A stretch of DNA of 64,000 nt from Cytobacillus luteolus (lineage in GTDB: Bacteria; Bacillota; Bacilli; Bacillales; Bacillaceae_L): positions 62,001 to 126,000 of the forward strand of contig NZ_JAGGKM010000003.1 of the NCBI RefSeq assembly GCF_017873715.1, written 5' to 3'. The position numbers were made by a program, and so were the translations under genes. Below are positions 1 to 9,402 of this stretch, in pieces. Position 1 is the stretch's first letter. Every line of letters starts with the position of its first letter. The notes under the pieces were generated by a model that did no database searches, had not been told where the DNA came from, and saw only the letters and a program-made list of their open reading frames with translations.

Positions 1-19
1 CTTAGTATAATTGAGATGG

Positions 20-46
20 CAGACGTTTAGTAGACGTCTGTTTTTT
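20..46 (+). terminator. Rho-independent terminator of an upstream gene outside the window
   Basis: A perfect 7-bp stem (CAGACGT / ACGTCTG) with a 7-nt loop is followed by six T. No gene on the plus strand precedes it in the window, so it probably ends a gene lying left of position 1. Confidence 0.8.
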
Positions 47-59
47 GTTTAGGAACAAA

Positions 60-977
60 GTGAGGTCGGATAAATAAGTTTATAAACCCTCGAGATAGTG
101 GAATTAGTAAAGTGAAGTCGAATAAATGAGTTTATGAGCCCTCTAGATAGTGAAATATGTAGGGTGAGGACGCATAAATGAGTTTATGAGCCCTCGTGAT
201 AGTGAAATAAGCAAAGAGAGGTCACATAAAACAGTTTATGAGCCCTCGTGATAGTGAAATAACCAAAGTGAGGACGCATAAATGAGTTTATGAGCCCTCG
301 TGATAGTGAAATAACCAAAGTGAGGACGCATAAATGAGTTTATGAGCCCTCGAGATAGTGAATTAAGCAAAGAGAGGTCACATAAAACAGTTTATGAGCC
401 CTCGTGATAGTGAAATAGTCAAAGAGAGGTCACATAAAACAGTTTATGAGCCCTCGTGATAGTAAAATAGCCAAAGAGAGGACGCATAAATGATTTTATG
501 AACCCTCGTGATAGTGAAATAGTCAAAGAGAGGTCACATAAAACAGTTTATGAGCCCTCGAGATAGTGAATTAAGCAAAGAGAGGTCACATAAAACAGTT
601 TATGAGCCCTCGAGATAGTGAAATAGTCAAAGAGAGGTCACATAAAACAGTTTATGAGCCCTCGTGATAGTAAAATAGCCAAAGAGAGGTCGCATAAATG
701 AGTTTATGAGCCCTCGTGATAGTGAAATAAGCAAAGAGAGGTCACATAAAACAGTTTATGAGCCCTCGGGATAGTGAAATAGTCAAAGAGAGGTCACATA
801 AAACAGTTTATGAGCCCTCTAAATAGTAAAATAGCCAAAGAGAGGACGCATAAATGAGTTTATGGGCCCTCGTGAAAGTGAAATAAGCAAAGTGAGGACG
901 CATAAATGAGTTTATGAACCCTCGAGATAGTGAAATAAGCAAAGAGAGGACGCATAAATCAGTTTATGTGATCTCTA
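60..977. repeat. 52-bp tandem array of 18 palindromic units
   Basis: The core TTTATG (or a close variant) recurs at 78, 130, 182, 234 and so on to 962, every 52 bp without a single indel, giving 18 units. Each unit holds an inverted repeat, CATAAA-N4-TTTATG, flanked by GAGG on the left and CCTC on the right, then a conserved 22-bp linker (type GTGATAGTGAAATAAGCAAA). Two main forms exist. The loop is TGAG when CG precedes CATAAA (7 units), and ACAG when CA precedes it (8 units). The two edge units (78 and 962) and the unit at 494 are degenerate. The period is not a multiple of 3, so it is not a coding repeat, and the linkers are too alike for CRISPR spacers. It lies just downstream of the NERD gene stop. 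Function unknown. Confidence 0.95.
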
Positions 978-1007
978 ATAAGTAGACACCCAGGTGAGGT
1001 TATAAAC

Positions 1008-1919
1008 CTAGGGACGATCAATAGTAAAAAAGCGGGATTTACCATATCCATTCACTTTAAAACTTTTAGAGAGTACTGAGTGAATAGTCTTTTTTGCCAT
1101 AAACTGTCCACACCACTCCCAAATCACTTTAGTAGTTATTTTATCATCGGGAAAAAGTAAATTAAACTCGTGAGTGTGCCTAATAATTGCTGTTGTATGA
1201 TCTTCTACCTCTCCACAACTAGAACACACTAGAGGTGTTGAAATGAAGGTATAGCAGTTTCTGCAATATACTCCTTTTGTAAGCTGATCATATGTATACT
1301 TTGGAACACGGCTATAAGGAGACTCTGTTAAATGGAGTACAAGAAGCTTTTCGGAAAGTTTTCTGTCTGAGGAGTTTGTTTTCATTAGCTTATTAGATAG
1401 TTCGTACATAAACCGGTTTAATTGTGTTGGAAAAATAATTTGCGAGTTGCGGGGAGCATTATAAAGGTGAAATTCGGGATTGATAAAAATTAGATAAGGT
1501 TTAACAATTCCACCAAATCCAAGTTCCTTAAGTAAGCGCCTCAAGAGAGTTTCGGTACGTTGTAGCTGTTGCAGGGGATTTTTAATTTCAGTATCAGAAG
1601 AGGTATACCACCGGTCTTTCTCGATATAATAATCGCCATCAAAGTTTTTAACTTCAAACAAGTAAATGGTGTTATTACTTACTAATAATGAATCGACTTG
1701 AAATACGGTGTTATTTATTTCGTAGACGAAATCATTAATCGCTATATTAGTCTCATTTGGTATGCTTTTCTCGATCAATAAGTCGAATTCTACCTCCCCC
1801 TTAAATCCTTTTTCAAGATTCAAATAGTAATTTTTTTCAGTCTCTAAAAGCTTTAATCTAGTATCTAACGCCCTTAGAATTTTTAACTCATTTGACTTAG
1901 TACGTTGTTTTAGTATCAA
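1008..1919 (-). CDS. NERD domain protein with C-terminal zinc ribbon
   Basis: About 303 residues. A short N-terminal coiled stretch leads into a NERD (nuclease-related) domain at about residues 38-150. The motifs GEVEFD, FQVDSLLV and LFEVKN supply the E, D and ExK pattern of the PD-(D/E)xK nuclease fold. A CxxC...CxxC pair (CRNC and CSSC, about residues 222-240) suggests a zinc ribbon. NERD proteins are suspected DNA-processing enzymes, but activity is mostly unproven. Start: a GTG at 1928 touches the AGGGGG ribosome site, so TTG at 1919, about 8 nt downstream, is preferred. The gene is monocistronic, divergent from the polymerase gene, and its 3' end abuts the 52-bp repeat array. Confidence 0.85.
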   Translation of the reverse strand: MILKQRTKSNELKILRALDTRLKLLETEKNYYLNLEKGFKGEVEFDLLIEKSIPNETNIAINDFVYEINNTVFQVDSLLVSNNTIYLFEVKNFDGDYYIEKDRWYTSSDTEIKNPLQQLQRTETLLRRLLKELGFGGIVKPYLIFINPEFHLYNAPRNSQIIFPTQLNRFMYELSNKLMKTNSSDRKLSEKLLVLHLTESPYSRVPKYTYDQLTKGVYCRNCYTFISTPLVCSSCGEVEDHTTAIIRHTHEFNLLFPDDKITTKVIWEWCGQFMAKKTIHSVLSKSFKVNGYGKSRFFTIDRP

Positions 1920-2085
1920 AAACAACACCCCCTATGTGTATTAAAATATCACTTATATTTTATTTTTTATTGTATTAAACCACAAGTTTTTTTCTTGTTT
2001 AAATTAGCATTTTCTTACAATAATGTACATTACTAGACCCTATGATAAAATAATCATAGAATTTCAAAAAGTAGGTTGATACTAC

Positions 2086-3357
2086 ATGAAGCAAATGTAT
2101 CCAAAGAACGGTAGAGTGATACTCCATGTTGATATGAATAGTTTTTACGCTTCGGTTGAGATGGCCTATGATCCAGAACTCCGGGGGAAGCCGCTTGCAA
2201 TTGCAGGAAACGTTGAAGAACGGCGAGGTATTATTATTACCTGCAGTTACGAAGCAAGAGCTTTTGGGGTAAAAACAACCATGCCTTTATGGGAAGCAAA
2301 ACGCCTATGTCCACAGTTACTTATAAAAAAGCCGAATTTTGAAAGGTATAGGAAAGCATCGTTAGCAATGTTTGAGGTATTGCGGACCTATACGGATTTG
2401 GTGGAACCTGTCTCTGTAGATGAGGGATATCTAGACATCACTGATTGCTATGAACAAGGAAGTCCTATCGACATTGCCAAGGAAATACAAGATACACTTC
2501 AGAAAGAATTATTGCTTCCATGTAGTATTGGAATCGCTCCAAATAAGTTTTTAGCCAAAATGGCCTCTGATATGAAGAAACCATTGGGGATAACAATTTT
2601 ACGCAAACGAGATATAAAAGATAAACTGTGGCCACTACCTGTTTATGAAATGCATGGTGTTGGTAAAAAAACAGCTGAGAAATTAGCAACCATTAATATA
2701 CATACAATCGAGGATTTGGCTAAAGGGAACGAAATACAATTAAAGCAACTCCTCGGAATAAACGGTGAAAGAATCAAACAGAGAGCTAATGGGATTGATC
2801 AACGTCCTGTTGACCCAGATGCAATCTCTGATTTTAAAAGTATTGGAAATTCAACAACGCTTCCTCATGATTCAACAGATCCACATGAAATCATGGAAGT
2901 AATTAAAAAGCTATCTGAATCTGTTGGTGCTAGAATTAGAAGAAAAGATATGCTTACAAATAATGTTCAGTTAATGATACGATATCAGGATCGTTCAACG
3001 ATCACACGAAGTAAAAAGTTAGAAAACCCGATTAACTCCGATGATGCTATCTTTGCGGCTGCGGCTAGGTTGCTAAGACTTCATTGGAATGAAGAACCTG
3101 TTCGTCTTCTTGGTGTTACTGCACAAGAGTTAGTTGAAAAAGGAGAAGCTGTTAAGCAACTTGACCTATTTTCCTATGAAACTGATGCGAAACAAGAGCC
3201 TTTGCTAAATGTGGTGGAGCATTTGAAGAAGAAGTTTGGGCAGAATATTGTAAGTCACGGGGTTAAAAACAACAAGACTACTTCTTATAGGGATAACGAC
3301 CATGGAACAAGTTTTGAAAAGGACTTTTTGGCAGATATTAATAAAAAAGATGATTAA
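2086..3357 (+). CDS. dinB: Y-family DNA polymerase IV (PolY1/YqjH type)
   Basis: 423 residues, full family length. It carries out translesion synthesis past DNA damage. The catalytic Asp of HVDMNSFYAS lies near residue 16 and the SVDE motif (second Asp plus Glu) near 110-113. The helix-hairpin-helix region (MHGVGKKTAEKL) is near 193 and the little-finger domain occupies the last third. QLDLF near residue 358 is a typical sliding-clamp binding peptide. No convincing LexA operator is visible upstream, unlike the second Y-family gene at 22.3 kb. It sits before gndA as yqjH does in B. subtilis. Confidence 0.95.
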   Translation: MKQMYPKNGRVILHVDMNSFYASVEMAYDPELRGKPLAIAGNVEERRGIIITCSYEARAFGVKTTMPLWEAKRLCPQLLIKKPNFERYRKASLAMFEVLRTYTDLVEPVSVDEGYLDITDCYEQGSPIDIAKEIQDTLQKELLLPCSIGIAPNKFLAKMASDMKKPLGITILRKRDIKDKLWPLPVYEMHGVGKKTAEKLATINIHTIEDLAKGNEIQLKQLLGINGERIKQRANGIDQRPVDPDAISDFKSIGNSTTLPHDSTDPHEIMEVIKKLSESVGARIRRKDMLTNNVQLMIRYQDRSTITRSKKLENPINSDDAIFAAAARLLRLHWNEEPVRLLGVTAQELVEKGEAVKQLDLFSYETDAKQEPLLNVVEHLKKKFGQNIVSHGVKNNKTTSYRDNDHGTSFEKDFLADINKKDD

Positions 3358-3473
3358 ATTATGTTATTTTAGTTAAAAGTCTTTAATCTCCTAAAGGAAC
3401 TTGATAAAATGATTTATTGTATGTTATTTTCAGGTAGGAAAATTAAATAGTTACACGAAGGGACGTTAATTTA

Positions 3474-4886
3474 ATGGCAAAACAACAAATTGGTGTAGTC
3501 GGACTAGCTGTAATGGGAAAAAACCTTGCGTTAAATATTGAAAGCAGAGGCTATTCCGTATCTGTTTATAATCGTTCTGCGGACAAAACAGAAGAAATGT
3601 TAAAAGAGTCACAAGGGAAAAATGTAGTTGGTACATATAGTGTTGAAGAATTTGTAAATTCTTTAGAAACACCAAGAAAAATTTTGTTAATGGTTAAAGC
3701 AGGTAAACCTACAGATGCAACCATTGAACAGCTTAAACCATACTTATCTAAAGGTGATATTCTAATTGATGGTGGTAACACATTATTTGTGGATACACAA
3801 AGAAGAAACAAGGAATTAAGCGAAGAAGGCTTCCATTTTATCGGTACTGGTGTTTCAGGGGGAGAAGAAGGAGCGTTAAAAGGACCTTCTATTATGCCTG
3901 GTGGTCAAAAAGAAGCGTATGAGCTAGTAGAGCCGATCCTAAAGGCTATCTCTGCTAAAGTAGATGGCGATCCTTGTTGTACATATATAGGCCCGGACGG
4001 TGCTGGACATTATGTGAAAATGGTACATAATGGTATTGAGTATGGTGATATGCAATTAATTTGTGAATCTTACTTCCTTATGAAGCATGCGTTAGGGTTG
4101 GAAGCACAAGATCTTCATGAAATTTTTGCAGAATGGAATAAAGGTGAACTTGATAGCTATTTAATTGAAATTACAGCAGATATATTCACAAAAATGGACG
4201 AAGAAACAGGTAAGCCGTTAGTTGATTTAATCTTGGATACTGCTGGTCAAAAAGGTACTGGAAAATGGACAAGCCAAAACGCGTTAGATCTTGGCGTATC
4301 ATTACCAATTATCACTGAATCAGTATTTGCACGTTTCATCTCTGCTTTAAAGGAAGAGCGTGTTAATGCAAGTAAAGTATTAAGTGGACCTGAAAAGGCT
4401 GCTTATACTGGAGATAAGAAAGAGTTTATTGAAGCAGTTCGTAAAGCATTATACATGAGTAAAATTTGTTCATACGCTCAAGGGTTTGCTCAAATGAGAG
4501 CGGCATCTGATGAGTATGATTGGAACTTACAATATGGAGATATTGCAATGATCTTCAGAGGAGGATGTATTATCCGTGCAGCCTTCCTTCAAAAAATTAA
4601 AGATGCTTATGATCGTGATGCAAACCTACCGAACTTATTATTAGATGCATACTTTAAAGAAATCGTTGAGAGTTACCAAGGTGCACTACGTGAGGTTATT
4701 GGACATGCAATTACTAGAGGTATTCCGGTTCCAGCATTCTCTAGTGCATTAGCATATTATGATAGCTACCGCTCAGAGTCTTTACCTGCAAACCTATTAC
4801 AAGCTCAACGTGACTATTTTGGGGCTCACACGTATCAAAGAACGGATAAAGAAGGTATCTTCCATACTGAATGGATGTCAAAATAA
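3474..4886 (+). CDS. gndA: 6-phosphogluconate dehydrogenase, decarboxylating
   Basis: 470 residues, the normal length. It oxidises and decarboxylates 6-phosphogluconate to ribulose 5-phosphate, the third step of the oxidative pentose phosphate pathway in the cytosol. Visible are the N-terminal nucleotide-binding loop ([15 protein letters not shown]), the substrate loop [15 protein letters not shown], the catalytic Lys in [19 protein letters not shown], and a C-terminal helical domain. It faces zwf across the cyclase gene, so both oxidative enzymes of the pathway are neighbours but on opposite strands. A strong bidirectional terminator follows directly. Confidence 0.98.
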   Translation: MAKQQIGVVGLAVMGKNLALNIESRGYSVSVYNRSADKTEEMLKESQGKNVVGTYSVEEFVNSLETPRKILLMVKAGKPTDATIEQLKPYLSKGDILIDGGNTLFVDTQRRNKELSEEGFHFIGTGVSGGEEGALKGPSIMPGGQKEAYELVEPILKAISAKVDGDPCCTYIGPDGAGHYVKMVHNGIEYGDMQLICESYFLMKHALGLEAQDLHEIFAEWNKGELDSYLIEITADIFTKMDEETGKPLVDLILDTAGQKGTGKWTSQNALDLGVSLPIITESVFARFISALKEERVNASKVLSGPEKAAYTGDKKEFIEAVRKALYMSKICSYAQGFAQMRAASDEYDWNLQYGDIAMIFRGGCIIRAAFLQKIKDAYDRDANLPNLLLDAYFKEIVESYQGALREVIGHAITRGIPVPAFSSALAYYDSYRSESLPANLLQAQRDYFGAHTYQRTDKEGIFHTEWMSK

Positions 4887-4893
4887 GAAAAAT

Positions 4894-4918
4894 AAAAACC
4901 CCCGGTTGGGGGTTTTTT
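4894..4918. terminator. Bidirectional terminator between gndA and the convergent cyclase gene
   Basis: AAAAACCCCC, a short GGTT-type loop and GGGGGTTTTTT form a GC-only stem with A and T runs on both sides. It serves both convergent genes. The stop codon of the minus-strand gene lies inside the T run. Confidence 0.9.
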
Positions 4919-5534
4919 ATTTTAGTCCTTCAAATAGTAAGATCCTTGCAGGAGATGCATCTATTCCTGAAAGCTTTAGTGGGGCAGCTACCATGAAATA
5001 GTTACCTTGATTCACTTCTTTTAAGCGCAGACCTTCTATAATGATTACGTTGTTTGTAAATAATGTTTTGTGAGTTGGATGCCCTTCCTGACTTCTTTCA
5101 ATTCCAAGGGCATCAGTACCTACTCCTCGAATTTTTCGCTCAGTCAAGTAAGTTGCACCATCTTCTGCTAGGAAAATAAAATCAAAGTTAAATTCCTCAT
5201 CAAAAGAATTTTTTGTTTTGAAAAGAAGAAAATCATCTTCCTCAATAGAGAACTTTTCTAAATCAGTTTTAGTAATTCGATCTGTAACGTCAGTTAAATC
5301 AAGAACCTTACATTGCCCAACAAGCTTCTCTATTGGAATTGTCTCAAATGTTTCTCCGTTTGTTATCATGTGAAGTGGTGCATCTACATGAGTTCCACCA
5401 TGTACATCCAATTCTAGTCTCGTCTCTGTAACATATCCATTCGTAACGGTACTAAATTTAGGCTGCTTTTCAGGTTTATTTTTATAAACAGGCATTCCTT
5501 CATAAATAGGTGAAGTTACATCATAAATTTTCAT
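4917..5534 (-). CDS. Cyclase family protein (kynurenine formamidase-like)
   Basis: 205 residues. The metal-binding signature HGGTHVDAPLH (about residues 45-55) defines the cyclase/arylformamidase (KynB-like) family, and the N-terminal DVTSPIYEGMPVYKNKP is typical. Members hydrolyse amide or formamide substrates using metal ions. No tryptophan catabolism genes are nearby, so the true substrate cannot be read from context. Its start lies 14 bp downstream of the zwf stop on the same strand, which suggests a zwf-cyclase operon. Confidence 0.85.
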   Translation of the reverse strand: MKIYDVTSPIYEGMPVYKNKPEKQPKFSTVTNGYVTETRLELDVHGGTHVDAPLHMITNGETFETIPIEKLVGQCKVLDLTDVTDRITKTDLEKFSIEEDDFLLFKTKNSFDEEFNFDFIFLAEDGATYLTERKIRGVGTDALGIERSQEGHPTHKTLFTNNVIIIEGLRLKEVNQGNYFMVAAPLKLSGIDASPARILLFEGLK

Positions 5535-5548
5535 CGAAACAATCCTTT

Positions 5549-7045
5549 CTATTTTTCTAAATCAGAAACTGGCCACCAAATGAATCCGTCTCTCGCTAAT
5601 AATTGATCAGCTTCCTTAGGTCCCATTGAACCTGACTCGTAATTTGGAAATTGTGTAGCCATTTGGCTTTCCCACACATTAGAAATCGGATCAACAAAAT
5701 TCCACGATAATGCTACCTCATCCCAGTGAGTAAAGTTTGTAGCATCGCCCTTCATACAGTCATAAATGAGCTTTTCATAGGCCTCTGGTGTATTAATCCC
5801 ATCTATACAGTTATTACAAAAATCCAAATTAACAGGTGTTGTTTGCATATGTTGTCCAGCCTTTTTGGCATTTAAATGTAAAGTAATGCCTTCTTCCGGC
5901 TGTATGTTGATTACTAATAAATTCGGTGTTTGCTGTTGCTCGCCTTTTCCATAATAAAGATTCATAGGAATATCCTTGAATTGAACTACGATTTTAGTTG
6001 ATTTTGCAGTCATACGTTTACCAGTACGAATGTAAAATGGCACACCTGCCCAACGGAAGTTGTCAATTAAGAGCTTTCCTGCAACATACGTTTCAGTAAT
6101 AGAGTTGTCATCTACATTGCTGTCATCACGATATGATTCAACTTCTCCACCATTTTGCATGCCTTTTCCATATTGACCACGAACAAAATAGTCATGAACT
6201 TCATCTTCTTTAATTGGTCTTAATGCCCTCAATACCTTAATTTTTTCACTGCGAATTTCTTCAGTTGTTAATTTTATCGGAGGCTCCATGGCAAGTAGTG
6301 CGACCATTTGCATCATATGGTTTTGCACCATATCACGAAGAGCACCGGATGTTTCATAATATCTTCCGCGATCCTCAACACCAAGTGTTTCACTAGATGT
6401 GACTTGAATATTGGCTATGTATCGGTTGTTCCAAAGTGGTTCAAATATAGCGTTTGCAAATCGGATTACCTCGATATTTTGAACCATTTCTTTTCCGAGG
6501 TAATGGTCAATTCGGTAGATTTGTTCCTCTTTAAAGGCTTTTCGTATTTGCTCATTTAATTGTTTAGCTGAAGGTAGGTTGTGTCCAAATGGCTTTTCAA
6601 TAACTAAACGACTAAATCCGCTTGTTGCTGTTAATCCTTCTTTTTTAAGATTTTCAGCAATTGTTCCGAAAAATTCAGGTGCCATTGCTAAATAGAAGAT
6701 TCTGTTTCCTTCTGTTTGATATGTATTATCAAGTTTTTCAAGTAAGTCTTTCAATTCTAGATATGACGATGGATTGGTTACATCAAAAGACTGATAGTGA
6801 AAATGCTCTGAAAAGGTATCTACTTTATCGGAACTCACCTGTTTGTTCGAAATAGATTCTTTTACACTACTTCGAAACTCTTCTGAGCTTAAATCTCGTC
6901 TAGCAACCCCAACTACTGCAAAGTCCTCTGATAAATTCCCTTTTCGATACAGATTGAAAATCGAAGGGAATAGTTTACGCTTCGCTAAATCACCGGTTGC
7001 ACCGAAAATAACAACAATCGTTTTTGGTTGTTCAATTCTATTCAC
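5549..7045 (-). CDS. zwf: Glucose-6-phosphate 1-dehydrogenase
   Basis: 498 residues. It oxidises glucose 6-phosphate to 6-phosphogluconolactone with NADP+, the first pentose phosphate step. The N-terminal Rossmann motif VIFGATGDLAKRKLFPS, the active-site signature RIDHYLGKEMVQN (about residues 178-190) and the EKPFGHNLPSA segment are all present. The start is GTG at 7045 with a GAGG ribosome site. It is probably cotranscribed with the cyclase gene downstream. In B. subtilis zwf also lies next to gndA. Confidence 0.98.
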   Translation of the reverse strand: MNRIEQPKTIVVIFGATGDLAKRKLFPSIFNLYRKGNLSEDFAVVGVARRDLSSEEFRSSVKESISNKQVSSDKVDTFSEHFHYQSFDVTNPSSYLELKDLLEKLDNTYQTEGNRIFYLAMAPEFFGTIAENLKKEGLTATSGFSRLVIEKPFGHNLPSAKQLNEQIRKAFKEEQIYRIDHYLGKEMVQNIEVIRFANAIFEPLWNNRYIANIQVTSSETLGVEDRGRYYETSGALRDMVQNHMMQMVALLAMEPPIKLTTEEIRSEKIKVLRALRPIKEDEVHDYFVRGQYGKGMQNGGEVESYRDDSNVDDNSITETYVAGKLLIDNFRWAGVPFYIRTGKRMTAKSTKIVVQFKDIPMNLYYGKGEQQQTPNLLVINIQPEEGITLHLNAKKAGQHMQTTPVNLDFCNNCIDGINTPEAYEKLIYDCMKGDATNFTHWDEVALSWNFVDPISNVWESQMATQFPNYESGSMGPKEADQLLARDGFIWWPVSDLEK

Positions 7046-7146
7046 GTAAAGAACCTCACTTTTAGTATCTTCATTAATATGTACCTACTCAAATACTTAA
7101 TTTTAGATGTTTTCCTCTATTAAATCAATATCTTCCGAAGATAACC

Positions 7147-7986
7147 TTACTCAATTATCTTTTTAAAGAAAGGTATAGCTTGAGTCATCGTTTCTACAAC
7201 AATATCTGCAGACTCATCCGTGCTTATGTGGTGTGGATCAATAAGAATCGTAGAGCATCCTAGCTTTTGTGCTGGTAGAATTTCATTTATCCAGTTGTCC
7301 CCAACACTTAAAATTTCGTTATAATTTACATTAAAAGTAAGTGCAATCTCTTCGAAACGGTTTGAAGTGAGTGTTGGTTTTTTACCATTAAATATTTTTT
7401 TATGAAAGACTGTTTGTAATTCTAGCTTAGTTAGAATCACTTCACTATCTGGTTCCGGACTGTTCGTTAACAGTACCAATTTAACTCCATGTTCCCTTAG
7501 ATCCTGAAGCATTTCTTTAAAGTTTGTTATTTTATTCATTTTAAATTCTGGAGTCATCATAAACTCTCTTGTCTCTAAGAATGATCGATGTCCACTCTTA
7601 CCGCTTAATCCATGATGAAATGCTACGCAGGCAGGTACCCACCAGAGGTCGCCGATACTTAACATTGATTCTAAGTCTATTGTAATTTGTTCAGGATACA
7701 GTTGATTTACTTCTTCCTGTGATAAAGCCGTTCCATCCCATTTAAAAGCTTCCTTCACTATTCGATCCTGTTGTACTAACAACAAATCTTTTGCTACGTC
7801 ATAGACTCTTCCAATTCGTAAGGTATGTTCACCCTGTTCTGCTAGCTTGTATTCTTTCCAGAATATTTCTTGCTTTTGTAGGGGGAGTTTGTCCCTTAAT
7901 CTTTCTGCGTAAAAGTTAAAATGATGTATATCTTCATATAATGTGCCATCTAGGTCAAATACAATCACTTTTGGTAGCAATTTCAT
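7147..7986 (-). CDS. HAD family hydrolase
   Basis: 279 residues. The haloacid dehalogenase signature is clear: motif I VIFDLDGTLYED with the nucleophilic Asp near residue 10, motif II LLTNSPEP, and motif IV SVGDNWINEI near the C terminus. The alpha-helical cap between motifs I and II points to a small-molecule phosphatase of subfamily I, with the substrate unknown. The open frame extends 52 codons further upstream, but the ATG at 7986 is preceded by AAAGGAG at proper spacing and begins right before motif I, so it is preferred. Confidence 0.85.
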   Translation of the reverse strand: MKLLPKVIVFDLDGTLYEDIHHFNFYAERLRDKLPLQKQEIFWKEYKLAEQGEHTLRIGRVYDVAKDLLLVQQDRIVKEAFKWDGTALSQEEVNQLYPEQITIDLESMLSIGDLWWVPACVAFHHGLSGKSGHRSFLETREFMMTPEFKMNKITNFKEMLQDLREHGVKLVLLTNSPEPDSEVILTKLELQTVFHKKIFNGKKPTLTSNRFEEIALTFNVNYNEILSVGDNWINEILPAQKLGCSTILIDPHHISTDESADIVVETMTQAIPFFKKIIE

Positions 7987-8193
7987 GTTTCTGTGCTCCT
8001 TTATTAAAATATCATTATTTTCTAAGTATAAACATATCCATACTATCTTTACTACTTTTCTGATGTCATTAATTGAATTTGAAATTTTCTTAAAAAAGCG
8101 ATTCACTTCGTTTATAATAAGAATAGTTAATAGGTCTGTCAAAACTGATTTAACATTAGCAATAACGCAGCTAATATATAAAGGAGTTTATAA

Positions 8194-9402
8194 ATGTGGC
8201 ATAAACAGGTTGTTGAGAATAAACTATTAAATTTCTTATCATTTTTTGCATGGATTATTTTAGGGGCGAGTTTGTATACAGAGTCTATTTTGCTTTTTGT
8301 TTTTGCTTGTTTTTTTATCGTGTTTGATTTTGCTAGTAAGTTGTATATGAAGTATGTAGCAAATGAGTTAGTGATGGACCTTGAAAAACAGCGATTAAAG
8401 TTGTTTGCAGGGGAAGATGGTTATTTAAAATTACGATTTATCCATTACGGGCATTTGCCCATTATAAATGCTCAAATGCGGATAACAATAGATAATATTG
8501 TTAGTACGGAGAATTATCAAACATCTGTCATAAAAAACCAACTTGAAATTAATATACCGATTTCTGTGTCCGGTAGAGAAGAACTAGAATTACATATCCC
8601 ACTTATCGCTCAGATGAGGGGAGTGGCTCGTATTCGGAAATTGAACTTGATGATTCATCATCCTTTTGGATTTGGCTTTGCACTATTAGAAAACAAAGTT
8701 GGGATTAATCATGAAATAATTATCTATCCAAATCTTTTGCCGGTTGTAGGGTTTAATCAGATGGTACCTAAGGAAAGTGGGACCCATTTTAATCGAAGCT
8801 CTCTTTTTGTAAATCACTCTTCAACCATTGGTACAAGAGATTATCTTCAGACTGACCCTTTTAATCGACTACATTGGAAGGCGTCTGCTAGAACTTCTAA
8901 GCTTCAAACAAAAATACTAGAGCCAACTTCCCAAAATGCATTAACGTTGATTATTAATTTAAAAGAGGATAATGGTGTTATTGGCAATCTAGAAGAAGTG
9001 TTAAGTCATGTAGCCTACATTGCTCATGTTGTAACGAAGCAAAATCGAGAGTTTCAGGTTTATATAAATACTAGACCATCGTCGAAGACCCCAATCTACC
9101 ATCTACCATTGGGGAGTGGGAAAGAGCAGTTAGCAAAAGCACTAGAAATGCTAGCTAGAGTAAATAAACTATCTGTGTTAATTCCTTTTGATCGCACGCT
9201 AAGATACATAGAAAAGCATTACAAACTAACTCCTTTTACAATAACTTGTGGACCAATTACTGAGAGTATAGACATTATATACAATCGATTTTCAAGAAAA
9301 GGAATTGAAAACTATACTTTAAGTATACAAGATGAGAAGGGCTACATTGTGAAGATGCTTCCTTCCCACACAAAGGAGAAAGAGGGGGAGGTAGTAAAAT
9401 GA
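8194..9402 (+). CDS. DUF58 domain membrane protein
   Basis: 402 residues. Two N-terminal hydrophobic segments (about residues 10-50) are followed by a long soluble region. The GTRDYLQTDPFNRLHWKASAR segment near residue 210-230 is the DUF58 signature, seen in proteins usually encoded beside MoxR AAA ATPases. Here no MoxR gene lies upstream. The gene overlaps the next membrane protein by 4 bp (ATGA), so the two are translationally coupled. AAGGAG lies 8 nt before the ATG. Function unknown, and a role in cell-envelope or secretory processes is only an inference from the family. Confidence 0.85.
   Translation: MWHKQVVENKLLNFLSFFAWIILGASLYTESILLFVFACFFIVFDFASKLYMKYVANELVMDLEKQRLKLFAGEDGYLKLRFIHYGHLPIINAQMRITIDNIVSTENYQTSVIKNQLEINIPISVSGREELELHIPLIAQMRGVARIRKLNLMIHHPFGFGFALLENKVGINHEIIIYPNLLPVVGFNQMVPKESGTHFNRSSLFVNHSSTIGTRDYLQTDPFNRLHWKASARTSKLQTKILEPTSQNALTLIINLKEDNGVIGNLEEVLSHVAYIAHVVTKQNREFQVYINTRPSSKTPIYHLPLGSGKEQLAKALEMLARVNKLSVLIPFDRTLRYIEKHYKLTPFTITCGPITESIDIIYNRFSRKGIENYTLSIQDEKGYIVKMLPSHTKEKEGEVVK

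Noticed and set aside
60-977. CRISPR array
   Set aside because: The intervals between the palindromic cores are near-identical and not unique spacers, the unit has no typical repeat length, and no cas genes are present.
7987-8142. 52-codon N-terminal extension of the HAD hydrolase
   Set aside because: The ATG at 7986 has a good ribosome site and begins right at motif I, and the upstream codons look non-coding.
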